Of a DNA stretch of 64,000 bases, positions 24,351 through 35,300 are shown piece after piece. Numbering within the stretch: position 1 is the stretch's first letter; every line of letters starts with the position of its first letter. Origin of the DNA: Lotus japonicus. Taxonomy: Eukaryota; Streptophyta; Magnoliopsida; Fabales; Fabaceae. A program made the translations under genes and the position numbers. The stretch covers positions 5,458,501 to 5,522,500 of the forward strand of contig NC_080043.1 of NCBI RefSeq assembly GCF_012489685.1, written 5' to 3'. Below the pieces are notes generated by a model. The model did no database searches and had not been told where the DNA came from. It saw nothing but the letters and a program-made list of their open reading frames with translations.

Positions 24351-25380
24351 GAGTACCTGCAGAAGACACCCCGACACTCAAGTCAGTTACAGAGCAAAGA
24401 GATGACCGCACAGTCTTAGAAGAACTCAAATTGTTTGAACTAATAGCGTGTTAAGTAAAAGAATGATCACACTGCATTTATAGGCTTGGAATATGTCATT
24501 GTTTGTTACCCGTGATGGTCTGGAGGAAGCCTTTATGAAGGGTCTTCCGAGCGCAATATTAATTGTAGGCAATCTTGCTTTTAGGTTATAGTTTTCGACG
24601 TTGCATGCCCGCTCAGCCTTTAGCTGGGACAGATTGTTCCTTTGCTAAGTCACTAAATCCGTTGTTATGATATTTTCTTCGTTGCAGGTCCTTTGGATCG
24701 GCTTAGATGTTATCGAGTCTTTTGGCTATATGAGCCGATCGGAACAAAAGTGATCAAACATTGGGGGAAAGCACTCAAACTTCAACAAGATAAGTGATAG
24801 CGACGAAGCCTCTAACAACCTTAAAGATATGTCAAAATATCTTGGTTTTCACCTAGGATCTTGTATCTATAACAACCATAACAACATGGTTCTATCACTC
24901 ACAACTTTTTGGTCATTACTAACTATAAATAAAAGGACGCCCTTCACCAAAATGGTATTCATGTACAGACTCTCTACTTGGTCATCTAGTGACTCGAGCG
25001 TTGAAGTCCCTTTCAAAGGGAACCACTACGTCATTCCAGCTATTAGAGAACGAAGACCCCCAACCTCAATCGTGGTTCGAAGCTCTTAACCAGATCGACC
25101 CAAACAATAACAGAGCATGCTAGAACATTGGTGTTGTATGTGGAGAACGTCAAACTGTTATTCTCACCATTAAGTTCACCACCGTGGTTAGCTCAGTCGT
25201 CGTGGCCATCAACTAAAAGAGTACAACTTGCACCTTTAAAAGACACTAGAAATTGTCGTCAAGCATCACCAATCTGGAAATCCCCAAGGAGATTGCCAAC
25301 AACCTCACGTCGTTCAACCCCCTCCGAGGGACCCGAAGGACGTTGCCAAAAGCACAAACGATGAACTACCTAGTTAGATG
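24300..25380. mobile_element. LTR-retrotransposon pieces, two modules in opposite orientation
   Basis: On the minus strand, CTATAAATGCAGTG (about 24471-24484) is followed by sequence leading to CTGACTTGAGTGTCGGGGTG and TGCAGGTACTC. This is the TATA-to-U5 layout common in plant gypsy LTRs. On the plus strand, TATAAATAAAAGGACGCCC (from 24924) is followed by GACTCGAGCGTTGAAGTCCC, an analogous module. The remainder to about 25380 reads like the leader and start of a degraded gag region. I could not define ends or target duplications. Confidence 0.45.
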
Positions 25381-25540
25381 GACAACTAGCTTTAAATGAG
25401 AAACTCTTGGAATGAGAATCCCTAACAAGTTGAGATGGGAAAGTAGAAATCTTATCGTCTTCCTATATTATATTATATTATATTATGTTATACTATATTA
25501 AAGTATATTATATAATATTATCATACTATATTATTATATT

Positions 25541-25799
25541 CAGGGACGGATGCATGTTAATACTCATGGGGTCAAATGCCCCCACATGATTTTGACAAAA
25601 ATATACAAATGGTATAGTAGAGTTTCAAGATAATAAGTATTATGTTGCCTACACATAGAAAATGCCCCCACAGAGTAGAAAATGTATTCATACAATGATG
25701 TAATTTCAAATTTGTAATAGTAATATATTACTTATTTTATGTTACAAATTTATATGTGAATATTGCCCCCACAACAATAAGTTTCTGGATTCGTCACTG
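25541..25799. mobile_element. hAT-type MITE, 259 bp, with 8-bp target duplication
   Basis: The left end reads CAGGGACGGATGCATG. The complement of the right end reads CAGTGACGAATCCAGAAAC. Both continue into a GGGGxCAxxxGCCCCCACA-like subterminal region. ATTATATT is duplicated exactly at 25533-25540 and 25800-25807. CAGNG ends with 8-bp duplication define hAT. No coding frame. Confidence 0.85.
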
Positions 25800-25939
25800 A
25801 TTATATTAGTTGGTGTTTTATACTTTTGAACTTTTGGTGAAGTTCTCTTCTTTATCTTAATCTTATTTGAGATAGATGACAAATTCCACCGGTGATAGAG
25901 ATCCCAGTGGGGATTGCACCATTTAGAGCCTCCTTGAGA

Positions 25940-26050
25940 AGTTTCGCTTGATCGTGAGATAAGATAAGATAACATACGATAAGATATGATAAGCTGGATA
26001 AAATAAGATAATATTATAGTAGAAAAGATAAGATAATATATGATAATGAT
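25940..26050. repeat. Imperfect GATAA/AGATA repeat
   Basis: GATAAGATAAGATAACATAC and many near copies of GATAAGATA or GATAAT recur over about 110 bp, with the period drifting between 5 and 10 bp. Confidence 0.75.
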
Positions 26051-26224
26051 TAATTTGTTTTGTTCATTTTTTCTCACTTTTTACTCCAATTTACAATTTG
26101 TATGAAAAAAATATCATATTTATCAATCATATTAAACATGAAGTTTAATTTCTTCAATATGTGGGCCAACCAGAAATATCAATGAGACCATATGACTTTT
26201 TGGATAATTACACAAAACACATTA

Positions 26225-26895
26225 GACATGGACCTTTGAGATCAACATTAAGCCTCATTGGGTCCAATATACCTCTTAGATCAGTATCAAGTCTTATTAG
26301 ACCTGATAAGTCTTTGAGAATAACATGAAACCTTAGTGGGACCAGATGAGTTTTTGAGATCAATCTGAAATCTCACTAGGAGCCTATCAGCCTCTACCTG
26401 AACAAAAAGTATTATGCGGACCAAATGGGTCTCTAAGATCAACATGAAATCTAATTCGACCCGATGAGAATCTGAAATCCAAATCAAAGCTAATTCGGTC
26501 TGATTCGCCTTTGAGATCAACATGAAACCTCACAAGGACCATATGAGCATGTGATATGAGGAGCCCATAGCACCTATGAGCCTCTATGACCAACATAAAA
26601 CCTTATTAGACTTGATTGATTGTAGGGATCAACATGAATCTTATATGGCCTAGCAAGGCTCTGAAACAAACATGAAGCCTAATTAAGCCTATTGTGCCTC
26701 TTTTTTTGTCCAAAATCCGATGTATCTTGGAGATCAACATCAAGGCTTATTGGGCCTCATAGACTTGTGAAATTGACATGAAGTTCATTGGGCATAATGA
26801 GCCTTTGAATTTGAAATCAACATGAACTCGGAATGGGTCCTATGAGCTTCTAAAATCAACATGAAGAATAATTGAGCTTCATGCGTCTTTGACAA
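26225..26895. repeat. Degenerate 39-bp minisatellite, about 17 units
   Basis: The unit is 39-40 bp: CCTTTGAGATCAACATGAA followed by xCCTxATTGGGxCCxATGAG. Successive starts are seen near 26232, 26271, 26310 and 26350, continuing to about 26895. Individual units differ at roughly a quarter of positions and one or two are truncated. Because 39 is a multiple of 3, both strands keep open frames of 60-80 codons. The minus strand shows a recurring 13-residue pattern RFHVDLRxxFGPx. There are no splice or promoter signals that would make this a gene. Confidence 0.85.
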
Positions 26896-26989
26896 ATATA
26901 ACTACTATACACATATTCATATGAAAATATTTATTTAAAATTTATGATAATATTTAAAATATATGAAAACAATTAAAAAGATAACAAAG

Positions 26990-27170
26990 AAAGTTTGAGG
27001 ATTTGCACATAAATAGGTTACACCAATATTATCAGAAAACTTTTGAGTATGGTGTGCTAGTTCATTAAGAAGTTGATGAAGCCTTTGAGGTTCAATCTCA
27101 GTTATAGTAGGCCGTGACATAATATTCTGCTTCAGTAGAGGAATGAGGCTCGTTTACTATTTTCTAGCAT
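26990..27170 (-). mobile_element. Ty1/copia RNase H fragment
   Basis: The minus strand reads SSTEAEYYVTA at about 27130-27160, then, after a stop, an alternate frame with QRLHQLLNELAHHTQKFSDN ending YLCANP. These are the copia RNase H landmarks STEAEY, LLxEL, DN and SANP. Stops and frame changes show it is dead, and it is a scrap of about 60 codons. Confidence 0.7.
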
Positions 27171-28470
27171 GCCCAAGAAATAGTTTTGGAGTTCAAATAC
27201 TCTGCTTCAACAGTTTTGAAGAATTGCCCTTCTGAACTTTGCGGTGAATCTTTGTTTACCATCAGCACGTTGTTGAAAGCCTCAACATTGTCTTCTGTAA
27301 CTGAGAATTGCGATACAATACAACATGTTAACAGTTACATTGGAGTATCTTTAAGGGCAGCTCTTGGCTTATGTATATTTAGGTGACTTTAGCCTGATGC
27401 AAGTGAGGTATAATATGTTATGTGATTTCGACATTTGGTTCTATGTTTATTAACTTTGTAGAAACTTATTCCTTTTGCATTGATAAACAACACTAACTTT
27501 TAGTTGAGTGATGATTGTTTGACTGGTTCCTAGCTTCATCCTATCTGAAAGACTAATCTGTTCTAGAATTATCAGTTAAGCCATATGAAATATTTGCTAG
27601 GAAATATCTTGAAATTCCCAATGTTCTTGTGTGTTATGAAATCACATCCTTTATAAAATTGTTATGTCATGCAGTCAAGTTACTTTATGCTTGATAGTTG
27701 ATATTCATTAAGTTGGTTTGCTTGCATACACCTTACTGCAATTCTGCACCAGATGCTGTCAGATAAGACGATTGGGCTGCATTTCTGCATCCTCCATTGT
27801 TATGTGCTCACAACTAAAGTATGCATTTCTATGGTTTGACCTCCCAAAACATGCTGCACAAATCTGTTATCCGTGGATAGTGGCTGCTATCTTAAATAAT
27901 ATTTCAACTTTGACGTCCTCCAAGACTAGCTTGTGAAAAATGCAGGTCCATATCAGGATAAGTCCCACAAACATTTATTGCAGAAAGAGTTTCGGACAGT
28001 CTAAGAAGTTGGTAATCTCACACAAACAAAATGATTTAGTAATGGAGGAGGGAGTAATGTGGTAATCTCACACAAATAAATCATTAGTTGCATCTCAGGA
28101 ACATTGCTCATCTAAAGACTTAACTCACTTTAAGGAGTGAAGTAAGTCATCGCAGTCGTTGATTGAAAAATCGGTTGTGAATGTGATCATATACTTGAAC
28201 ATATATTACACATTACAGTGTTCTTTAAATCTACCCATTGATTTCTTACTAATCATAACAATTCAAAACCAAAAACAAAAGCATATGATAAAGTAGGCAT
28301 GTTATTTCTCTCTTCAGTATAATTTCCAAAACTGAACATGCATATGGAAAATTTTGGTCAGCATTCAAGCTATGAACAATAGGAAAACCAAACCTAGAAA
28401 ACCAAAAGAGCCTCTGTCCTCTACAACAAACCAAATTGAAGATCAAAAAAGGATCCTCTAATCTATCACC
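27171..28470. other. Unassigned interval, includes one coding-like 66-codon frame
   Basis: Plus-strand 27186-27386 encodes 66 aa ending LLKASTLSSVTENCDTIQHV, then NSYIGVSLRAALGLCIF and a stop. Composition is protein-like, but I do not recognise it, and neighbouring frames give no continuation. A direct repeat GTGGTAATCTCACACAAA-like occurs twice at about 28012 and 28060. Nothing else stands out. The last part should hold the 3'UTR of the minus-strand gene that follows. Confidence 0.3.
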
Positions 28471-29475
28471 TCACTTGAGAAAATCCTCTTTGGTATCCTT
28501 CTCCCTAGGATCCTCATCCCCATCCCCAACACTCTTTTGTGACCCTGTAAACTTAGCCAACATGACAAAAGTCATCCCTCCAAGCACATTGTTCAAAAGC
28601 CTAATACCAAAAACAGAGGACTTAAACACCAAAGGAGAAAGACTCTTCTCCAACACAAACTCAGCACCATTCAGAGTCTGATACCTAAGATTGCTACTAA
28701 CACCCATATGAGCAGCCCAAGTAAGCGCATTCAGCAGCGGCGGTGGCGGCTTATTCGGTGTCTCAAACCCAGGATCCATCTTCTTCCTCAACAAAATCAA
28801 CCCATTGGAAATTGCAGTTCCAACAAGACCAGTAGCAAAACCAACACCAGCAAACACAGCACCCTTATACACAAACGTTCCAAATCGTTCCACAATGGAG
28901 TAAGCACCCGGTTCAAACATGTGGCTATTGGGGCAAGATGAGAAAATCGCAGGCATGGTTGAAGCAGAGGAAATGGTTGGTGCCAAGAGATACATGAGAG
29001 TGAAATTGAGAATTGACCCAACAACCAGAGTTGAGAAAACGAAATCCAGCTCGTTGAGACCGAAATTGGGCCGTGTCGCCATGTCGCCGACGACGCAGGC
29101 GGTGACTCCGACGAGCTCCTCCATCAAAAGCTTGAATGGGAATTGGGGATCTGCAGAAACCCTAGATCTCCAACCGTTCACCAAAACCCCTAAAACCCCA
29201 AATCCAGCTCCACCATCATGATTACCATCACTGAATTTTCCATCCCCGGAATCTCCTCTGCCTCCGCCTCCGCCTCCGATTCCGGGTCCTTCTCCGCCGC
29301 CTCCGCCGGCGGAGAAGCAAAGGTGAGATGGTTTGGGTTTGATGAGGGAGAGAGGGTGAGGTGGCTTCGCCGCAACGTGGGAATGGCAGTGGCCGGAGAG
29401 AGGAGAGAAAGGGAGATGAAGGTGAGGCAGAGGCAGAGCCATGCAATGTGATGCCATTGCCATTGACATTGCCAT
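28471..29475 (-). CDS. RER3: RETICULATA-related chloroplast protein (DUF3411), single exon, 334 aa
   Basis: The frame runs from ATG 29475 (context ACAACAATGGC) to TGA at 28471. The first 55 or so residues are rich in His/Ser/Pro and basic, consistent with a plastid transit peptide, and are followed by a Gly-rich stretch. The DUF3411 core begins at GFGVLGVLVNGWRSRVSADP and continues QFPFKLLMEELVGVTACVVG, DMATRPNFGLNELDFVFSTL. Three to four membrane segments follow (LVVGSILNFTLMYLLAP; AVFAGVGFATGLVGTAISNG; VFGIRLLNNVLGGMTFVMLA). The family sits in the chloroplast envelope; loss in Arabidopsis gives reticulate leaves or altered mesophyll, and the molecular activity is unknown. Length and the Gly-rich N-terminus fit RER3 (At3g08640) best, with RER4 the alternative. 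Confidence 0.93.
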   Translation of the reverse strand: MAMSMAMASHCMALPLPHLHLPFSPLSGHCHSHVAAKPPHPLSLIKPKPSHLCFSAGGGGGEGPGIGGGGGGRGDSGDGKFSDGNHDGGAGFGVLGVLVNGWRSRVSADPQFPFKLLMEELVGVTACVVGDMATRPNFGLNELDFVFSTLVVGSILNFTLMYLLAPTISSASTMPAIFSSCPNSHMFEPGAYSIVERFGTFVYKGAVFAGVGFATGLVGTAISNGLILLRKKMDPGFETPNKPPPPLLNALTWAAHMGVSSNLRYQTLNGAEFVLEKSLSPLVFKSSVFGIRLLNNVLGGMTFVMLAKFTGSQKSVGDGDEDPREKDTKEDFLK

Positions 29476-29921
29476 TGTTGTAAACAGAGTACTCTGTTTC
29501 TGTGTATGAATGTGAACTCTAAAACCCTGTTTTTAGAGACAATGGACACACATGTTAGTGTTCATTGAGGGAAATTAAATTAGGGTTGAAATTGAGACAA
29601 AATATCTTATTTTTGTTTTGGTTTGCTAGGGGATTTGGAGAAATGAGGAAAATGATTTACATGGAAGATAATACAAGAGGAAATAAGTGGTTGGTGAGTG
29701 ATGTTGGATGGAAAAGAGGGAGTAGGAAGAAGAAGCTAAAACCTCAAGAAGTTTGAGAGTGAGTGTTGAGGGTATTCATCAGCTGACACGTGGACTAAGC
29801 AAACTTTGACTACATGAGTGAGATCCACCTCAAAGAGAAATATTCCTTTTTTATTTTTCCTTTTTTATTGATGTAGAATATGCCATATGGATTGAAAGAT
29901 GCATGGGACTTGGGACATTAA
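29476..29921. other. 5' flank of the RETICULATA-related gene
   Basis: This holds the leader and promoter of the minus-strand gene ending at 29475. CACGTG-like GACACGTGG occurs at 29786-29794, an ABRE/G-box-type motif about 310 bp upstream of the ATG. A role is inference only. Confidence 0.3.
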
Positions 29922-30529
29922 GGCTATGCTTGGCATGTTTAGCTCATAAGCTAGCTGAAAGCTTATAAGCTAGCTGATAGCTGAAAGCTGATAAGCTAGC
30001 TCAAAAGCTACATGATTAAAACAAAAGTGTTTGGAAAAACTAGCTGTTAAACAAGCTGAAATTGTAAAATGACATAAAATGACATACTTGTATAATTATT
30101 TTTATATTTAACATTACTTTATTTTCACATTAATATCTATATGATATTAATATTAAAATTAATATCACTTTGAGCACGGGTCATTAACTCAAGTTATTTA
30201 TCATCTTAATATAATATTTTTAATACTTGTGGTGCGCAGCGGTGTGGCGGGAACTGCATACGTAAGTGTGATGAAAAATAGGTTTAGTGTTTTTATAAAT
30301 ATATAAGGGTAATAGTAGAATTTTAATAAATTAATAAGGATAAAAATGAGAATAAATTTAATAAGCTATAAACTTTAAGCTATAAGCTACCTGAGATAGC
30401 TTATAGAGGTAGCTTATAGCTTAAAGCTTTAAGCTACTGAAATAAGCTCCTTCACCAAACACTTTTGAAGAGCTTTTAAGCTAGTTAAATAAGTTATAAG
30501 CTAGCTGAAATGACATGTCAAACATAGCC
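29922..30529. mobile_element. PIF/Harbinger (Tourist-like) MITE, 608 bp, TAA target duplication
   Basis: The left end GGCTATGCTTGGCATGT and the complement of the right end GGCTATGTTTGACATGT match at 15 of 17 positions. TAA lies directly outside both ends (29919-29921, 30530-30532), as expected for Harbinger. Subterminal regions carry many AGCTAGCT and AGCTTATAAGCT palindromes. No transposase frame. Confidence 0.85.
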
Positions 30530-30549
30530 TAAGATGTGGATCGTTATTC

Positions 30550-30845
30550 AGATTGTATAGATATTGTTAATCTTTGTCCGTGATGGATGTCTAGAATGGT
30601 GAAGTGATTATTTGGATTAGAGCAATGATAAATTGGGATTTGAGACTTTGTTTGATGCACATCTTGAGAGAGAAGAACTTGGCAGCGGATGCATTGGCGA
30701 GAGCAACGCATGAAGGCTCTTCTATTTGGATTTAGAGGTTGCTTCTAGTTGATGTCGTTGCATTCCTGTATCAAGAAGCTTTTGAGTAGTTTGTTCTTTT
30801 GTTTCTTTTGATATTTATCATTCCAAGTGTAATAAAAAAAACAAA
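30550..30845 (+). mobile_element. LINE tail with RNase H-like C-terminus
   Basis: In one frame at about 30658-30735 the plus strand reads HILREKNLAADALARATHEG then SSIWI and a stop. HIxREKNxxADALAR is the C-terminal signature of the plant LINE RVT_3 domain. An AATAAAAAAAAC tail follows at 30829. Upstream sequence is degraded. It is a 5'-truncated, non-functional copy. Confidence 0.75.
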
Positions 30846-32335
30846 CCAAATTGCATTACTTGAAAAGAACAAACATGCTTAGAGGCTAATACATCTTGTT
30901 CGATAAGAGGCTCGAGTTCCAAAGGGACCTCCTCAATCCAAAGCATGTTTTGAAAAGAAAATGTTTTTTTAGCCAAAAAAATCAGCATGAGGGTCAACAA
31001 ACACTAAACAATGATTTTGAACTTCCAATCATCAAACAATTGAAAAAATTTAATTTTGAAAATGATCAAGAACCTTAAACCCTAAATCGAGTCACACAAC
31101 CCAACCCAGTTTGTTCACAACAAGATACTCGCATAAACATAAACGATTCCTTAATTTGATGAATCGGGGTAGAGAGTGTAAGTCATAAAACTCAAAATAA
31201 ATCCTAGAAACACCATTTTGACAACAATATATGTAAGATGCATAAAAATGAGAAAGAACTCAACATTGGGCTTATAATAACCACACTATTGATATGGGCA
31301 TTGCACTTTTCACCTAAAATATTAAGACAAAAGGTGTATGGATCTTTTTCAATATATTGCTCGACACTTTCTTTTCCATCCATTGTGAAACTTATTTATC
31401 ACATTTGATATACCGACAATTTCCCCCTCAAATTTAGGTGCATCTCTAGAAGCCTTTCATCCACATGTTTGTACACATCATCTATGATACTATGAATTTG
31501 AATTAGACATAACTCTACCCTAGCACAATAATGATAAGGGTTGCTCTGCCTTTTAAAATGACTATTCTGAAATTCATTAGTAGTTTGTACTTTACCCGCC
31601 AAACCCCATGGCTTAGCAATCAAGTAGGTTCAATACTTAAAATGCCTTATTCATGGGATTGATCACTAAAGTTGCACCAGGTAGACGTTTTACAATACGG
31701 CCATAACCTTGATTCCAAAAAAAATCAACATAAACAAATAGGAGTCTAACCTATATCCATTTGGTATGGCATCAATCTAAACTTTTTTCTCTACTGATGT
31801 ATGGTAGGATATCTTTATGACATTCATTGTTCCCACCGCAGCATATAGCTGTGAGAAAATGAATACCAATGCCTGTGACAACAACTAAAAGAATTCAGCA
31901 TATGCTAACTTTAAAATATTTCAATACCAATTAAAATGCCAAGGCCCACAAAACTTGATCTGACTTAGACCTAAAACTCCATCCATCACCTTGTATATAC
32001 CACAATTCTCATAAGTTACAGACACAAGAATAAATCCAATAAATGTATTAAGTTTACATGAAAAAGACTGATCTCAATAATCCTATTCTCAATACCAAAC
32101 TTTATATATATTTTTTCGATCACTTTTTTTTTCTAAAACTTTTTCTACCATTACCTGCTGCTGTTTAAGAAGAAAGATGTAGGACTATAGAGGGAGCAAA
32201 AACCACCAAAACACTAGCCTTCAATAATTGTTAGCCTAATCTTTTCATAACTGCATTGATTGAGATGTACGGGAAGATATTTCCAGCAACGGATTGCTGG
32301 AAAACGATAATAGGGATCTACAACAAGTAAAACTT
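30846..32335. other. Non-genic interval between LINE tail and KH gene
   Basis: AT-rich, no frame with gene-like composition. The end nearest 32335 must hold the 3'UTR of the KH gene. Confidence 0.4.
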
Positions 32336-35300
32336 TCATCTGCCAGTTTTTGCTCTTTTCATTCCACCAGAATTAAATGGAGATACACTACCACTTGGCC
32401 CAGGACTCTCTTCTCTTAAATTTGAATTCAGCAATGCTAATTCCCGCAACTGCTGCTTCTTGACATAGTCCTGTGACTCATCCTGCATATCAGAAGTTGG
32501 CATCCATGAGAAAGCAAATATAAAAATAATCATTTCACAACTAAGATGAACCCACAAAATAATTACAATGAGGAAGTGTCAGATTATATAACAAAATGTC
32601 ATAAATTATCATTATCTTATCCTAGAGTATCTTACATTATATCTTAGGATTGCAATAACAACCAAGCCTGTCAGTTATTTCTTTATATCTTATGATTTGT
32701 TTCTTTATTTAATTAGGATTAGTAGTCTAGCAATTATCATAATTACATTCCATTCTTTATTTAATTAGTATTAGTATAGATAAATATTGGTGCTTTGCCT
32801 TTTGTATCACATCATATATCATCATATCATAACAAGCCTTTGTTCTTCCCCTCCTCTCTTTCTCTAAAACCTTGTGTCTTCAACATAGTATCAAAACCCA
32901 TCTTTGATCCAATATCAAGCCACGCACAAATGGGTCAGAATCAGTCAGGCCCTGTAGTTATCCCAATGAAAGCAGCTTAACACTCCTGAAAAATTAGTCT
33001 CACAAACATATGTACACACCAGTCCAATCTCCTAGGCGTGAGTGGGTGTTTTAAGATCCCACATATATAAAGGTTTAGAAAATCTACATCTCTTAAGTTA
33101 GTTTGAAGTGGTACCATCCCCCCTGTGAGGTCTCAGAGACAGTAACCTGGCCCCACTAGTCTACTGTCTCAAACTAAATTGATTATAGCTTGAGAGGAAG
33201 TGTTATTGGATTATATCAAAAATATCTCCAAACAGAATGTGACACTTCCTCATGATCTTAGGATTAGTTTCTATTCTTTATATTTTATGATCTTTTTCCT
33301 TATCTAATTGGGATTAGAAGTCTAATAATTATCATAATTAGTCTCCTCACTTAATTAGGATCAGGAATCCAGTATCAGTATACGAAAGGGTTAGTGGTGT
33401 CTTTACTATCACATTATATATCATATCAAGATAAAGCCTTTTTTATTTCTCTCATATCCTTCTTTATCTAAAACCCTATAACTCCAATAATAAGTTTACA
33501 TATTCTTGGCTTGCAATGGCAGTGTCAAGGATGATAGAGCTCGAACAAACTGCTTGAACTGCAAAAGGTTTCAAATTGCACCATATTTGAAGATATTCTC
33601 CACCAATTTAATCTGCTAGTTTAACGTGATCCCAACAGAATATTTCTAGAAAAAGGGATAGGCAAAAGGTATATTATCTATTCTCCAACTGAATATTAAG
33701 AAGTCAACTTTGACTTCTTTGAAGTTCAGGAAAACTTTAGAGAGTTAAATGTAAAGTGGAAAACCTTAGAGCTATCAAGTCATTTAAAATCTAAACTGGA
33801 AACTTTTTTTCTTTTTGACTTCAAAGAATCAAATGATATCACTCATCCACGAAATTAATTATTCAACTTGAAAACCTAAGAACATTGAAAATAAGTGATT
33901 TCATTACATTTACTTGGGAGTTATAAAGTTTTCAATGTGTGTACACTTTCCAGGATCACTACCTCAACATTGGTCTTAGACAATAGTGAAGCAGAATAGC
34001 ATCCAGCTCTTCCAGAAGAACACAGAGAATATTAAGACAAAGTGAAGGAACTTACGACAGGTTTGAGCAGTTCTTCTATGATTTCCTGAGCCTGCCTAAG
34101 CCTGATGTCAACAATATTAGCAGGTAAATCAGCCTCGATCAATATGTGGAGCGGCTCATAGAGATGCTCATAGCCTGGTTTTCCTCTTAACTTCTCTTCC
34201 TTAAGATTGAAAGGATAAAAATGATTATTAAACAAAAACATACACATACAGATTAATAAAATGAAGCATAAATTGCTTTACACATTTTGCAATATTAAAC
34301 CTGAAAAATCATATATATCTGCATTACCTTGTCTGGATCCTTTATAGATCCTGTTCCTCTAATAAACACCCTGCAACCTGTTGTTGCTTCTACCCGTTTC
34401 AGAGAATTGCCTCTAGGTCCCAGAAGTCTTCCAACAAAATTGAACTAATGCAATAAAGACCAATATATTTAAATTAGTTCTAGATGATAGAACCTTTAAT
34501 TTCAGTGAAGATAATGATAGTGGTTAGATTCAGTGATTAATTTTCCATTATTAAACTGTAATTCATATAACAGCTTACATTGGGGAATGTATCAACAGGA
34601 ATTTCCAAGCGTAATATCCTTCTAACAGTGTATGAAGTAGGACTTGCAGGGGCAACTTGCCAGTCCATTGTCATTCCAGGAGTTCCACATAATCTCTGCT
34701 TTGCAAAAAAAAAAAAAGAATGTCATCTTATATACAAAAACTTATACATTGAAGAAAAAGGACACGGAAAAGAATAGAACAAATGATAAAGCCTTTTGCT
34801 ATAGAAAAAGAAAGACAAGAACTAGCATTCTCCATCCAGGTAACCAACAAACCAGGAATGCTTACGGCCACCAGTTCAATATTGAACAATGTCTTCTGCA
34901 TTGTATGGATAGTAAAATGATCAGTCAGAATTTCTATTAGATATATCCACCAATGCATTTACAGTCCACACCACCTGATTATTCAAAGAGCAGTTTCTAC
35001 TTTCTCCACGCCTCTTACATTTCTTGGAATTATGATTTTTCTCAAATTGAACGATTGGGTGAAGCTTTTCAATGGAATCTCTTCTAGGTTTTCTTGAGTC
35101 TTATTTCTCCTCCTCTTCAGCAGACAGAGAGTCAGACTCCAAATTCCACAAGGGGTTTTAAGTGAATCCTACTTATAATGTCTCGCATCGCATTTTTCTT
35201 GATAACTTCCTTGGGAAGCCCAAGGTCCCCTATAAGGTGAAACTTTTGATGGCAATGCCGTATAGGATAAGTAGAAATGATTTGCCATAAATTCACATAG

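Noticed and set aside
29190..29549. Out-of-frame ORFs over the RETICULATA-related N-terminus (both strands)
   Set aside because: Shadows of the Gly-rich and transit-peptide codons of the real frame.
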